64,000 nt of DNA, from the NCBI GenBank assembly GCA_963513935.1, contig OY740765.1, positions 152,235,830 to 152,299,829 of the forward strand. Reading direction: 5' to 3'. The DNA comes from Aphrophora alni (lineage: Eukaryota > Arthropoda > Insecta > Hemiptera > Aphrophoridae). The number at the start of each line of letters is the position of its first letter. Position 1 is the stretch's first letter. The notes under the pieces are model-generated. The model was not told where the DNA came from, did no database searches, and was given only the letters and a program-made list of their open reading frames with translations. Made by a program: the position numbers and the translations under genes. Shown here in pieces: positions 1-11,420 of the stretch.

Positions 1-510
1 ATGTCAGACAAGAACAATAGAAATGTGCTCCAACAGAACTCATCAAATAACTCTTGAAACTTACTTACTTGTCCCTATTTCGTTTGATAATCAGTTTACC
101 AAGTGGAAGCGAAGGTTTCAATAGTTACATGGTAGTGGCACCGCTAACTCCATCCGTGTATGATCGACAATCATACAACCAGCAACAGTATCAACAAGCC
201 TAGAACCAAGAGCAACCATCCTACAACAAAAAGGAATAGCACTGCGAATGTGTTCTAAAATTGTTTAATATGTTGTTTAAATGTATTTATATTTACAGTC
301 ATTTCATAAATTATATTAATAATCTGCGACGTGACCATACTTATACAGTTGGTGCGCCATCTTCATATTATTTGAAAGAAATATCTTTTTTTTACATTTG
401 TATTTTGATTGTAGGATTTACAAGTTATTTAACATTAGAAACTAGTTCGAGTTGATAAGTTAATAGTTGTGCTTTGTATCATGTATTGTATCTTTAAAAA
501 GTAATAAAAA
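1..510 (+). other. Unassigned, possible 3' end of a host gene
   Basis: I see no recognisable protein here. A short plus-strand stretch near 110-220 reads as a Q/Y/N-rich tail (it includes YNQQQYQQ) ending in TAG, which could be the end of a low-complexity coding exon. An AATAAA lies near 503. The 64-codon open frame at 261-455 is AT-driven and hydrophobic and I do not believe it is a gene. The host-exon reading is weak inference. Confidence 0.2.
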
Positions 511-516
511 ACCCAA

Positions 517-677
517 CCCTCCAAAAAACTAACAGGCTTGACCTAAACTTGTCAGAACGTACGTGAGGTCACGACCTGACAAACACTTTCGTGATAGCCT
601 AGCTTATGTCCCCTAGGTCTTTCGCACATGCTGCCAGGTCAGGGCTTAACGCTTTTATGTTGAATGTTTTTTGGAGG
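517..677. repeat. Small foldback/MITE-like unit
   Basis: A perfect 12-bp inverted repeat (CCTCCAAAAAAC at 518-529 and its complement at 666-677) closes a 160-bp unit whose interior is more GC-rich than the surroundings. It may be a very short non-autonomous DNA transposon. No target duplication is evident. Confidence 0.4.
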
Positions 678-951
678 TGGGAGAGGAATTTGTATTTATT
701 ATATTTTAATAATTATTGTTATTGTATTTTTAAAAAATCAAAAAACTATGCATAAACAACACTTACTACAAAGCACTAAAATCAGTTTTATCTTCCTCAA
801 GATATAACTTCCTCTTGCACAAAAGATCTATTTAGGTCGCAGTGCAGGAGGCGTTCTAAAACACTCTCCCCAGTCTTAATAATAATAATAATAAACTTCG
901 TCTTGCCATGGTACCTTATCAACACCACAAAAGAATGTACGAAACTTGTGC

Positions 952-2614
952 CTAACTGCAATTGCAGTGCTTCCTCCATAGCATTAATTTAAAATCGACT
1001 GAGTCAAACGTTATGGAGAGATCAGGGAAAATACTCATTAACTGATTATTATTGTCCAAACTATAAACTATAAAATCTATTAGATTAACCATTTCATCCA
1101 TTGTTGATTTTCCTTTTAGGAATCCAAACTGAGTTTTTGAGGTTATTTGAAAGCTATTTAAGTAACTCAACAGTCTAAACACAAAAAAAAATTTCAAACA
1201 CTTTACTGAGAACTGGTATCTGGAAAATATGTCTATAATATTACAATTAAATTTATCTCCTTTTTTAAACAGAGGTATAACTTTTGCACTTTTTAATTTA
1301 TGGGGGAAAAGACCTTCAGAAAAGAAAGAGTTTATCAAAGTTTTCAGCGGATCAACAGGTTCATGTGAACATTGCTTAATGAGCCAATTAGAGACCTCAT
1401 CAATATCAGAGGTTCTTTTTAGTTTCATCCGCCTGAATATCTCCGTAAATTCCTCTGAGATAGGTGAGAGCATCATGGATGTTGCAGGCTCAAAGCAACT
1501 TGTATGAGCCGAACCTGATATATTGCCAGGCACTTTAATATTTGCAAGAAAAAAATATTGAAAAAAGTAGCAATTTTGTCAGAATCTGATGTTACTTCAC
1601 CATTAATTTCCACGAAATTATTGAAATTTTCAACCTATGTTTTTGAACTCTAGAATTTATAATATCCCATGAGGTTTGGGCAATGTTATTTGATGACTTT
1701 TTTTTTTTTTTTTTTTTAACCTTATATGATTTTGCAGTATTTATCACTTTCCTATAAATCTTTTTGTGTTTCTTATAGAATTCTTTAAATTTAGAATGTT
1801 TTGTGAATTTATTGATCTCATCATAGAGTTTTAATTTTTGCCGTGAAACCAATATTCCCTTGTAACCCATCTATTATTATCATTATTTTTATGCTGCTTG
1901 ATTTTTACAGTTTCCATAGGAAAAGACAAATTTAGATAGAACAAAAATGAATCTTAAAAGTAATTAAATTTTCCCTCTGTATTACTTAAATGATTTGATT
2001 TATCACAATATTCATGTTTCAATAAGTATTTCAATAATTGTACATTACCAGAACATAAGTCTCTTTTCTTCCTCAGTTGTGGAACTTGACGTGCTGGACC
2101 CATGATACTCACCCCTTGATCATAATGATCTGAGATACCAGACTGGATAACCTCCGCCTCGATACTATGAGAAAATAACAAAACAAACACCATTTTCAAA
2201 GCTATAATTGTAAGAACCTTATCAAGATTTTGAAAAAATATGTTTGTCACCTTTGGGAGCTCGATATAAACATGTAATTACTAAATTGATACTACCATAC
2301 TGCAAGATGCAACTGACCAACTCAAAATCAGTCTCTAAAGAAAGACTGTCTAATAGAGAAATGTTATTATAAGTCATATTACATCTTACGAATATAACAA
2401 CTCCACCCCCATTACAAATTTTTCTACAAAAACTGTTAGCAAGTACAAAACCATCCATTTTAAAACAGTCAATATTTTCTGCCCTAAATGCATGCTCTGT
2501 TGTCACAAAAACATCCATGCCTTGCTCTGAACAAAATAGGATCAGTAAGTCAATCTTTTTAGTGGCATATTGGGTGTTCTGGTGAACAATCAAGAGTTCA
2601 TGCCATGAGGACAA
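952..2614 (-). mobile_element. Broken non-LTR retrotransposon (jockey/CR1-like LINE), endonuclease plus reverse transcriptase
   Basis: Read on the minus strand, fragments in several frames follow the order of a LINE ORF2. An endonuclease/exonuclease/phosphatase domain start lies at 2614-2222 (CRKICNGGGVVIFV). Its end follows at about 2250-2000 with the GISDHYDQ motif. A lysine-rich linker lies at 1870-1592 (KEFYKKHKKIYRKVI), and the reverse transcriptase starts at 1533-952 with AKVIPLFKKGD, QFGFLKGKSTMDEM and a degenerate ITFDSVD in place of the usual AFDSVD block. The palm with the YxDD catalytic pair is not found, so the copy is truncated beyond about 950. Frameshifts, stops and a poly-lysine expansion from a poly(T) run show it is dead. 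Its 5' side abuts the Harbinger remnant at about 2620. The clade is judged from motifs only. Confidence 0.85.
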
Positions 2615-2639
2615 TGGAGATGGTCGTTTTGTAGTTAAA

Positions 2640-3260
2640 GAATAATAGGCTTCTACTGTTTTGAGGACTTAAACTTTGTTTTGGTCAAAGTCCTATGCTA
2701 TTTTCAACCAATTTTCCTTTGTAGGTTGTGCAATTACTACGGGTGCCAATACATGCCACAGGTCTTTGCTGATGGCAAAATTCTGAAGCTAAAGCTTAAT
2801 GATACTTGAAGATCCCTTGTAGCTAAATACTTGAAAACAAATTTCAGTTACAGCACTAGCATCAGATTATAATATTATAAAACTAAAAAACATAACTATC
2901 TAATCAAAACTTTAACATTGAACTATGTAGCCTACACTTAACTTAAAAAAGTTATTGATTTGAAATTACCTCAAAATCAAGGCTAGTCTTTCCTCATTTG
3001 AAATATACTTCCTCCACCTAGTATTATTCTTCGTAGTAGGAAGGAGGTCCAGCAAATACTGAAATTGGTAAAATCCTATACGAAAGTACTTCAAAAAATA
3101 AATCAGGTCATCTTTAAATCTACGAAAAAGAGTATGGTACCTCATCTCGTGACCGAAACACTGGGTGTATCTAAAACATCTTTCACCGTTTCCTCTTTAA
3201 TTTTCGTAAAACCACATAAGCAGCTGTTGCGACAGCTACATCCGTCTCCTCCGTGTCCAT
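2640..3260 (-). pseudogene. Harbinger/PIF-type transposase remnant (N-terminal part, intron probable)
   Basis: On the minus strand an ATG at 3260-3258 opens a stretch reading MDTEETDVAVATAAYVVLRK, followed after frameshifts by HPVFRSRDE, the diagnostic N-terminal block of insect Harbinger nucleases. About 80 codons later come an FLKYFR-like helix and SNEERLALILR, immediately followed by GTAATT, a plausible splice donor at about 2969. A second coding block at about 2860-2650 contains GSSSIIKL, DLWHVLAPVV and AQPTKENWLKIA, which in this family lie just before the DDE core. The catalytic D, D and E are absent; the reading ends where the LINE begins. A GC-rich flank at 3290-3410 containing repeats of CACGGCA may belong to the element's end. 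The family call rests on several ordered motifs; intron borders are inferred. Confidence 0.7.
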
Positions 3261-3289
3261 TTCAACAACTGACTGGACTCGTGTGATCT

Positions 3290-4530
3290 GTGATATAGTG
3301 CCTATGGTTGCCTGCACAACTAGGCAGCGGCATGGCAAGGACACGGCAGTGACTGGTTACCTACTGTCAAAATCTCACGGCATGGTCACGGCAGGCTATG
3401 TGTAAATCAACCTTTACCATAACTAGAACTTGCTCACAAATATATAACAGCAGGTATACCATTTTATTCTCGTGGTGTAAATGTTTTTCCCGTCACGTCT
3501 TCATGTGGGCTATATTAGGTTCAGGAAGCCCGATTCATCATCTGTTAGGTTTAGGCTATTCCTAATCCTAACTTCAGGTATAAAATAGATAATTCAAACT
3601 ATCTATTATAAATAGGTAGGTAAATGAAAATAGCAATCAGTGGTTCAATATTTCAAGTTACTTGTGAAATAAGACATTAATAATTCTTATAATTAATTAT
3701 TTCCCAAAAATAACATAATTCTGTATTGCATATATATATGACTATATTAAAAATGTATTATAGTTTGTTCCCAAAACAATGCAATTCCGAGCGAGCTAAA
3801 TATTATTGTGAAAAGTCCAAATATGATTCTACTACTTTACATGTTAAATATTCAACAAGAATACACAATTTGTTTCCTCATCCTTATTATCGCATATACA
3901 GCCAAGTTCCCGTTTTTATGTCTTCTAATAAATCCAGCTGGCACCCTAAAGCCTCCTGGTACCTTGCTGGTCTCTTCAATTTCGAATAGCGCACGGTCAT
4001 TGCCTTGCCAATATTCTCTCAGCTATTGCAAAACTTTTTCAATTCTTTCGCATCATTTGTTATTTATATTTATGTTTATTGTAATATCCTTCAATAGAAA
4101 AAAACTATTATTTTTAAATATTTACTTTTTTATATCCAAAAACATGATTTTAAGCGCTATACACAAAAAAAAATTTTTTTTTTTTAATTACTGAATATAC
4201 ATCAATTAATATTTTAGTTTTTTTCTATCAAAAGTAAAGGAAATATTATTATAATAGTTTATTAATTAACTCTATGCATGCATACATGATTTTTTGTATA
4301 ATAACTCACTCATTTTGTAAGATGCGGTTCCACTCTTGTTATTGATGAACAAAACAACATTGGTGATTTACACCATTCACAGTTTTACACTTTCACTTGG
4401 TCATTACTAAAAAAATAATCTTAATTTAAGTTTTTGGTTGTGAATACTAAACCAAAATAATATTTTTGAAAAAACTGATATTCTATCTCTAAAATTAAAA
4501 ATTGTATCAAATATTTAAAGTTTTGTTTTT
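3290..4530. other. Mostly non-coding; one protein-like stretch unassigned
   Basis: No complete gene is visible. On the minus strand at about 4040-3870, 50 or so codons without a stop contain KVPGGFRVPAGFIRRHKNGN, which looks more protein-like than random AT-rich DNA, but I cannot assign a family. The plus-strand open frames over the same bases (3726-4194) are probably shadows or chance. Confidence 0.3.
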
Positions 4531-4539
4531 TTGTTTTTT

Positions 4540-6345
4540 TTTGTGGCTGTTTGTTTTTTATACCTGACTGTTGTTCTAGGTAAACTTACACATTTTTTTA
4601 TAATGTTTTGTAGAGTGATATATTTCAAAACATGGAACTATACACAATGGAGGATTATCTTGGCAGGTCTTACAGTAGTAAGTTATTTGATTCCTCTTAC
4701 ATTGGCCCTTTCCTTTTTTGGTTCAGTTTCAAGGCAAAATACTGCATACAACACAATTGAGCTTGTGTTGTTTATCTTCAAACTGTCCCATAAAATGAAT
4801 TTCTCCTGACAGCCTATCACTTAAGGGATAACTATTTATGTCTTCTTCTACTGCAAACCTTAGTCCTCGACCTCGCCCAATTAGTTAGGAGTCCATCGAT
4901 GACCTTCTCGCGATATTTCCTATGAGCTAGTTTCTACATGTTGAATACTATACAACCGTTTATCAAGGCTGTTTCTATTACAAAATTCCAGATTGTCTGG
5001 TACCAATTTATTGATTTGTGGCTGTAAAGGTATGTTGACAGAATTTATCAAACAATTTAAGTCCCCCCATGTACTTATTATATACAATTTGTACATTGGG
5101 CTTAGTTACACTCCTCTGTCCTTTTTTTGATTTTACATTCACCTCAGTTACTCCTGTATCTTCAACAGTAGAGAGCATGTTTACTTTGCCTATGTCCTGC
5201 CATATACAAGCAAACATACTTTTGGTACTTGTTACCCATACTACCGGCATATCACCCTTATTTTTCTTTATATTTTTTATGGCTGAAGGAAGATTTTTGT
5301 GGTTTTCCCAAATTGTACCGCAAGTCCCAAGTCCCAAAATTTTTAAATCATCATACAGTCCTATACTACTATAAAAATTATCCATATAAATTGTTCGGTG
5401 ACTATACTCAAATCCTTTTAGTAAATATTTTACGACTCGTGCACCAAGTCCTTTATCTTGGTTCCCTTCTCCCTTCCCTAAACCTTAATAAAAACCTGTT
5501 GCTATCACACAGAGACCATACCTTTATGCCCCATTTGGATAACGGTTTAGGAGGCAGATAATTGCTTAAAAGAGAGCCTTCCCTTAAACTTAATCGTTAA
5601 TTCATCTATTGACAGTGATTCTCCAGGGCTGTAGTTCTCTAAATAAGTATCTGATGTAAGGTCAAGGAGAGGTCTGATTTTAAATAAAGGATCATAATCT
5701 AGGTTGACCTTTAGGTTGCTGCTCCAAATTATCATTAAAATGAAGAAATACTTTTATCAATTGGTATTGATCTCTGGTGAATATTTGGGGAAATCCTGGA
5801 GTTTTTGTTAGCCAAAGGCTGTTCTGAAAATATGACTCCTCAGTTGGTTTTAGTAAAAGCCCCATCCCAATTTGAATTGCCAAGAAAGCCCTGACATGAT
5901 TGTCACTTATTTCTTCTACTTTATGAAATCTAGAACGTTTAGGTAAATCGTAAGTAAAGTCTAGAGATTGTAAATAATATATGTTTGTTTAACAACAAGA
6001 TCAAACACTCACTCTGGAAAAAAATGATTAAATACTTGTATTTCTGACAATTTTTCATTAAATTTTAGTTTACTTGTTTCACGACAATTCGGAATATTGT
6101 CTAACTGAATTTTGTCTGGTTCAAAGGAAATTTCTATTTCCTCCTAAATGATGTCTGTATTATTATTCTGATTGGAAGTGCTTGGTGTAGGCCTACATGG
6201 GTCAGTAACACTACTACTACAGTTTGAAAACTAATATTGTTTTCAGAATCACGACTCTCATATTCATACAGCTCAAAATCACTATCAGAGTCTTCATTAT
6301 TTCTACTTAGATACTGTTCAAGTCATCGTCATTAAGATTATACGT
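4540..6345 (-). pseudogene. piggyBac-like transposase, broken but covering the whole protein
   Basis: Minus-strand pieces in changing frames follow piggyBac order. An acidic start lies near 6330-6210 (SRNNEDSDSDFELYEYESRD). A lead-in helix is near 6140-5950 (FNEKLSEIQVFNHFFPE). Next come GMGLLLKP and FTRDQYQLIKVFLHFNDN (5883-5692), DPLFKIRPLLDL and LSIDELTIKFKGRLSFKQ (5735-5547), MDNFYSS with the second catalytic aspartate (5385), GDMPVVWV, MLSTVEDTG and VYNKYMGGLKLFDKF at the third-aspartate region (5008-5100). A C-terminal cysteine-rich zinc finger follows at about 4770-4570 (TYYCKTC, LCIVPCFEIYHS). Several stops and frameshifts inactivate it. The segment with the first catalytic aspartate (about 5540-5390) is shifted out of frame. 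The family is DDE, TTAA-targeting. Confidence 0.9.
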
Positions 6346-6659
6346 TATGGGGGAAATGGTTATTGTGAATGAAATGTGGTTAGAATTCTCACTAGTACAG
6401 TACTTACGTTATATTTATAAAGGCAGAGCCCATAATTAAATCACTTAAAAACTAAAATTATGAATTAAATACTATCACTGTAAATAAATATTAAGATAAA
6501 CACATTCAAAATAACATATTAGAAACAATAATCACATAAAAATCACGATATAACCTACACTAAACAACGCTGAAATATCAACAAACAACATGTGACAGAC
6601 CAAAGTTCTAATGGCTTCCAACAGATAGCAACACATATTTAGACAAAAATAACATTGTT

Positions 6660-6796
6660 TCTTAACATTAGAGACTATAGTCGATATACACAGCCAAAGA
6701 AGAAGTTTTTCTGGCGTTGTGGACTAAAGTCGATTTATGCAGTGAACAGTAAAAATGTCAAATCGACTGTAGTTGATTACGCAGCGAAAAGGTTAA
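6660..6796. repeat. Probable right terminus of the piggyBac-like element
   Basis: A TTAA at 6793-6796 is preceded by the reverse complement of CCTTTTCGCTGCG, fitting a piggyBac target and tip. Inside it, imperfect palindromic copies of TCGACTATAGTCGA-type sequence occur near 6671, 6730 and 6770, like subterminal transposase-binding repeats. No matching left tip was found. Confidence 0.5.
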
Positions 6797-6842
6797 TATA
6801 ATTAAAAATATGTGTATTTTAATATTGTTTAATTTTTTATAG

Positions 6843-8745
6843 TACAGGATGTTCCAGGAAACCTTTACCATTTTAATTTAACATAATTTATGTAACATTT
6901 ATTAAGCACACAAATTATATAAAACTATATCAAATCTATAGAAAAACTTTGGGAGTTTCATAGCAGCTGGCAGTAGATGTCATTGTTGTGATTGCTATGG
7001 TGATAAGTATGATTTTTTACTTACCTTTCACTTATACTAGTGGAAACACCGTTACCATTTTAATTAAGTAGTAAAAATTTATTTGGCTCCAAGATTACAT
7101 AAAACTTAAATCTATAAACGTTGGGGGAAATCCTGCATTCAAGCATAACTCCACCAGTCACTTCATATTTTCAAATGCTCTGAGAAGTTTGTTTAACTCC
7201 ATACATCTATCATTTAAAAAATCCCAAAGATAAAACTCAGGAGAACTGAGGTCATGCGATTTTGTTGACCTAGATATTTTGAAATAATGATATCTACAAA
7301 AAGGTTTTCTGGGTAAGCAACCAATAAGTTCATAATCTAGTAAGTTTTCATAATAAAAACATGCTGATCAAGAGTGTTATACATGCAATTACAAAGGTAA
7401 GTAAACAAATAAAAACACATCATGTAATCTTCCTGCTTCTCCCTTTTCCGAAAATCACTGATTTTAAAAGATTATTATTTACTCTACATCCGTATTCAAA
7501 CTATAAATTCAAATATAGGGCACCAACATGTGATTAAGAACATGTATTCTTTTTAAAAATAGGTTAATCCAGGAGCGTGAATTCTTTGGAAGAGTGTACT
7601 ACCTAAAACAAACTTGTGATATCTGAAATATCAAATTTAGAACAACAACAAAATACTTAATCTTAACATTAATCCAACCTGAATTTATGTTTGAGTTCAT
7701 GAAATGAAACCAAATCAAAATTTTCATCAATAGTCTCAACATTTAATAAACATGTATGTCTCTTTTTATTTTTAAATAGCTAAAAGAAATTTCCCAAAAG
7801 TAAATATTTTAAATAATTCCTTAATTTCTTTTTATTATTACCTCTAAATTTTAATTAAATAGTTCCTCTAATAAATTTTTCATTTGCAATAATAGAGTTA
7901 ATTATTATAACTTAGCACGTGCTATACCAAACACACATTCACTGAATTTATCATTTTTAATATAATTTAACGCTCTGAGTTTAAGGTTATTTTACATTGA
8001 ATACTGCACTTTTGTTATTATCCTAAGATTTCAATATAATCGGCTCTCAAACATGTGATAACCTGCTTTAACTCGGACAGACGCATCAGTTGGAGTTTTC
8101 TCGAGAGGTGTGTTTTGCCTTGCCTCTCTTCAAGACGCAAATTTTTATTTTTCTACTAATGATGACATCATATGGATTGAAATGTTCTAGAAGCTTTTTA
8201 CCTAAGTCGTCAGAAACAATATAAAGAATTTGGTCTGGACATTGTTGTCAGATCCCTTTTCTGTGATTTGAACAGGTTTGTCAGATGGACCATATTATTC
8301 ATTTTATATTTAAACTCTTAACCTTAAAATGTTCTTATGATTAGACACACATTCCTGACCATTTTATATAGAAAACATCTATTATGTGATTAATATTATC
8401 TCACTTTAAATATCACACATCTTATTTCATATTAAGTCGTCAATCCAAATTCTAATATTTCACCGATATAACTGCTGATGAACCACTAACATCTTTCTCG
8501 AATGCAACCTGGATCATCTACTAGTTAGTGATGTCACAATCGGCAATTATTTGACGATTTCAACCATACTTTGACAGACATTGAAAACGAAGCGCTTAAA
8601 TGTGAAACATTACAATTACCATAGCAGCTGCAACAATGACGTCTATTGCCTGCTATTTTCTATCGATTTCATATAGTTTTATAATATTTTAATAAATGTT
8701 TAATGATAAATTTAAACGGTAAAGGTTTTCCTGGTTCACCTTGTA
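6843..8745 (-). mobile_element. 1.9-kb DNA transposon with about 160-bp inverted ends (Tc1/mariner-like group)
   Basis: The left end (TACAGGATGTTCCAGGAAAC from 6843) and the complement of the right end (TACAAGGTGAACCAGGAAAA to 8745) remain alignable for about 160 bp, including the shared AAAACTATAT and TCATTGTTG words. Both tips lie next to TA-rich sequence. On the left the terminal repeat appears a second time, diverged, at about 7040-7137, so that end carries a tandem duplication. The only coding trace inside is a transposase fragment at 7130-7290. The rest of the interior is AT-rich debris. Confidence 0.65.
7130..7290 (-). pseudogene. DDE transposase C-terminal fragment (mariner-type, SPDL block)
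   Basis: Minus-strand translation gives KSHDLSSPEFYLWDFLNDRC, a decayed form of the R-SPDL-TPLDFFLWG block that carries the third catalytic acidic residue in Tc1/mariner-related insect transposases with TACAGG-type ends. Upstream domains are not readable. It lies inside the long-TIR element and shares its presumed orientation. Confidence 0.6.
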
Positions 8746-9385
8746 TTATTTATAAAGTGATGTCAAAATTTATTTTCAAAAAACCCATTTTCTTTTACTT
8801 ATATTCATGATTATGTTCTCAAATTTATTAACAATGGCGAACACACAAAAAACAAAAAAAAATCCCACCAAATTAAAAATTAGAGCATCTCCATTTATTA
8901 ACCCTACATTGCAGACAAAAATGACTAATACGACAAAAAAAACTACAAACGCTTATCTACCACAGTTTATTTTGAATAAGAATAAATATTCATATACTCA
9001 TCTTATTTGATTACTTACTTGAATATTTTAATCTTTATTGATAACATGGTGTGCTTGTCACAGAGATAAACGTAGTCCATTAGTTGACCCATACTTCATG
9101 ACAGTAATTAATATTACCACTTATTATTATATTTGACCCATTGAATTTTCAACTTTATAAGGTCTTGTCTAAAATATCTTAAACTTATAACCTACTTTTT
9201 AGTTTGTTTTCTAGGAGTTTGTGTGATGATTATATCGAGGATAACGACTTTTGAGTCTTGTAGAGATGTTTTCTTGCTTTGTAAATTTCAATTTTTCATT
9301 CATCATGTATTAATGTTTAACCGTGAACTACTTGTTCTTAAAATATAACTAATACAATAAGTACTAAATACAAATTTGATTTTAG
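8746..9385. other. Non-coding, upstream intron of the exon at 9386
   Basis: AT-rich sequence without a supported gene. The lysine/threonine-rich open frame at 8807-9010 looks like chance. If the exon call at 9386 is right, this is intron, ending in a TTGATTTTAG acceptor. Confidence 0.4.
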
Positions 9386-9667
9386 GTTGATCTCAGCAGT
9401 CGCTTGCTGGTTTCGCAAATTGAACAACTTGAAAGAGAAATAGAACAACACTCGCCCTCAAATCAAGAACCTGATCTTCAAATAGGTCTGCAACCACCAC
9501 CTTTGGAATCCTTAAACAGGATTGGGTCGTTCTTTCCATTCAGTCGCAGAGCAAATTCTGGTCCGGTTTCCGCAGCTCTACTCGTGAGTTCACTGTCACT
9601 CAACACAAGCTTTCAGTCTACGGAGGTCATGTTGGATTCACAGTCTATGTTAAATGCACCTGACTGA
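9386..9667 (+). CDS. Probable terminal coding exon of an unidentified host gene
   Basis: A splice-acceptor-like TTTGATTTTAG ends at 9385 and is followed in phase 0 by 93 codons to a double stop (TGA TAA at 9665). The product starts VDLSSRLLVSQIEQLEREIE, a heptad-like coiled-coil segment of about 20 residues. It continues as a polar, proline- and serine-rich tail (LQIGLQPPPLESL, FPFSRRANSG, SLSLNTSFQS). Base composition and codon use are clearly less AT-biased than the surroundings, and no transposon motif is visible. I therefore read it as the C-terminus of a multi-exon host protein whose earlier exons lie outside the window or across large introns. I do not recognise the protein. A chance open frame is the alternative. 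Confidence 0.55.
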   Translation, partial: VDLSSRLLVSQIEQLEREIEQHSPSNQEPDLQIGLQPPPLESLNRIGSFFPFSRRANSGPVSAALLVSSLSLNTSFQSTEVMLDSQSMLNAPD

Positions 9668-10480
9668 TAACGTCTGGATTTCACCGTTAGTACGGTTAAA
9701 TTTTTTTAAAAATATTTTTTGTGCTAGAAGAAAAGCATTAATTTTGTTTTGTTAACATGTCAGTATTAAAATCCAGCGTACAAAGTGTTCGGTTAATCCG
9801 TCCATCATGCTGATAAAGAGTGGTAAGGTATATCATTGTTAAATATTTAAAAAGGTTGAATATTTTTTATTGGGCTATAATTCAAAACTTAATTTTTATA
9901 CCATTGTTTTTTATTTTGTATGTTAATTTGCCTTTTGAATTACCCTCATCATATTTGTTTGCTTTGTCTAGTTGTTGGTGTTAAAGTTACTATTTAAGTT
10001 TGGATTTGAATTTTGATATACGAGTAGACTATTTTCAGTTAAGACAGATGAATTTATAAAAGTAAAAGTTTAGAATCACCTTTAATTTCATACAATTTGT
10101 GATTTAAGACTAGGATAAGTTTTTTTTAAACTTTTACCTTTGTATCAAAACTTTGGTGGTACAAGGTTAAAGGAATAAATAACTAGGCCTAATTAAAATC
10201 AATACTTTGTTAAATAATTGTGTTCACTTTCACTGCATTGTGGAAGTAGGTAGTGGACACCATGGAGATAGTTAAAGAGAAACTTGCTCATTACAATTAT
10301 TGTTAATTTCTCTAGACACATTATAACAATAGATAGTTTTAGGAAGGTACATAGATATCTTAGGAATAGATGGATTACGGTAACTTAATAAATATATTTA
10401 CCAAACAATTTGATTAGTGTATTTATTCAAAGGTTAACATTCATTAGATACCTAAATTAATTATATTAAACTCTATGATG
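9668..10480 (+). other. Possible 3' UTR and downstream non-coding DNA
   Basis: No coding potential is seen. AATAAA hexamers at 10174-10179 and near 10387 could serve as polyadenylation signals for the upstream exon; this is inference from position only. Confidence 0.3.
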
Positions 10481-10489
10481 CACAGTCCG

Positions 10490-10712
10490 TGAACAGCCTA
10501 GACAGATTTTCAGTTGGTGTATGGTTGGCATATTGAAATTTCTGTCACCATTGTTCTATCAATTTCAACCAAAGTCTGCTACCAATTGTAGCTTCCCAAT
10601 TTTTGTCATGAATCTGGGTTAACATGTACATATTTGAGCTCTCCCAGGGATTGAATCTAGAATCTCTTACTCATAAAGCAAAAGCACTAACCATTACATT
10701 CAGATATAAACA
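10490..10712 (-). mobile_element. tRNA-derived SINE
   Basis: On the minus strand a Pol III A box (TGGTTAGTGC, 10693-10684) is followed about 26 bp later by a B box (AGATTCAATCC, 10658-10648), with spacing and order like a tRNA gene. The flanking tRNA-like wording is diverged and there is no cloverleaf acceptor stem, so it is a SINE head with a tRNA-unrelated body running to about 10490, not a tRNA gene. Confidence 0.6.
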
Positions 10713-10804
10713 TGTAAAAAGAAAAAATATCCAGACTCATCATTAAAATAAATTAAAACTGATTAATGTTTGAAACTCCAATAAAATGTTTTTAACTTTA
10801 TTTA

Positions 10805-11010
10805 CTTGGCTTTGAGTCAGAGCATAGAGCTTCCTCAAAGCTGTTGATCTCTATGGTTTTCACTTCATCCTATGACACTTGCCTCTTCACTGTTTATCTG
10901 TATGCCATTCTTTCCGGTCATATTGTACATAGTAGAGTCCACTTCACTATTTTACTTTTCATAACTTCTGGGTTCTTCCTCAATCTACGTCCTAACCATT
11001 TCCATTTTTT
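10805..11010 (-). pseudogene. LINE ORF2 C-terminal fragment (RTE-like)
   Basis: Minus-strand translation reads WKWLGRRLRKNPEVMKSKIV, then DEVKTIEINSFEEALCSDSK. This matches the tail common to RTE-type LINE proteins, with GHVLRR, R-GRP and final ALCS-like blocks. Only the last 65 or so codons remain and they contain a stop. The upstream edge is a poly(A) tract (minus strand, about 11031-11008) that belongs to another insertion. Confidence 0.6.
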
Positions 11011-11420
11011 TTTTTTTTTTTTTTTTTTTTTCATGGACTTTTAATTTTTCCTCGTTTATCAATTCAAGTAGTTCGTTTTTTATCATATAACATCTTCCAG
11101 AGTTCCGAACACTTTCTACATAAATGTGCTCATATCCGAAACACTCCTTCAGTTTCTTTTGCAGGATTTGGTATTTCAAACTCTTCACAAGTATTATATG
11201 AATTAATTACGTTTGATGTAACTGTCCATAACCTCCTTTCAGAACAATATCCATTGTTGGCAAGTACAAAAATCTTCCATTGCTACAGTTTTTTTATAAA
11301 TGTCGGCTTTTTTCGTACATAGACATACCTTTATTTCCATTCTTGGAAAGTCATTGTCTGGGCTCCTACCACATCAATCAATAAAGCCTATTTCATCTAT
11401 CTGTGATCAGTTGTTTTTGT
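11008..11420 (-). repeat. Unassigned retrosequence ending in poly(A)
   Basis: On the minus strand a protein-like but interrupted stretch (FGYEHIYVESVRNSGRCYMI near 11130-11070) runs into about 22 consecutive A residues at 11031-11008. The poly(A) tail suggests a retrotransposed fragment, but I cannot name the family. Confidence 0.35.

Noticed and set aside
3726..4194. Two overlapping plus-strand frames
   Set aside because: No motif; the minus strand of the same bases looks more protein-like, so these are probably shadows.
4531..4809. 92-codon hydrophobic plus-strand frame
   Set aside because: Antisense of the piggyBac cysteine-rich C-terminus.
10490..10712. tRNA gene
   Set aside because: A and B boxes are present but there is no acceptor stem or cloverleaf, so it is a SINE head.
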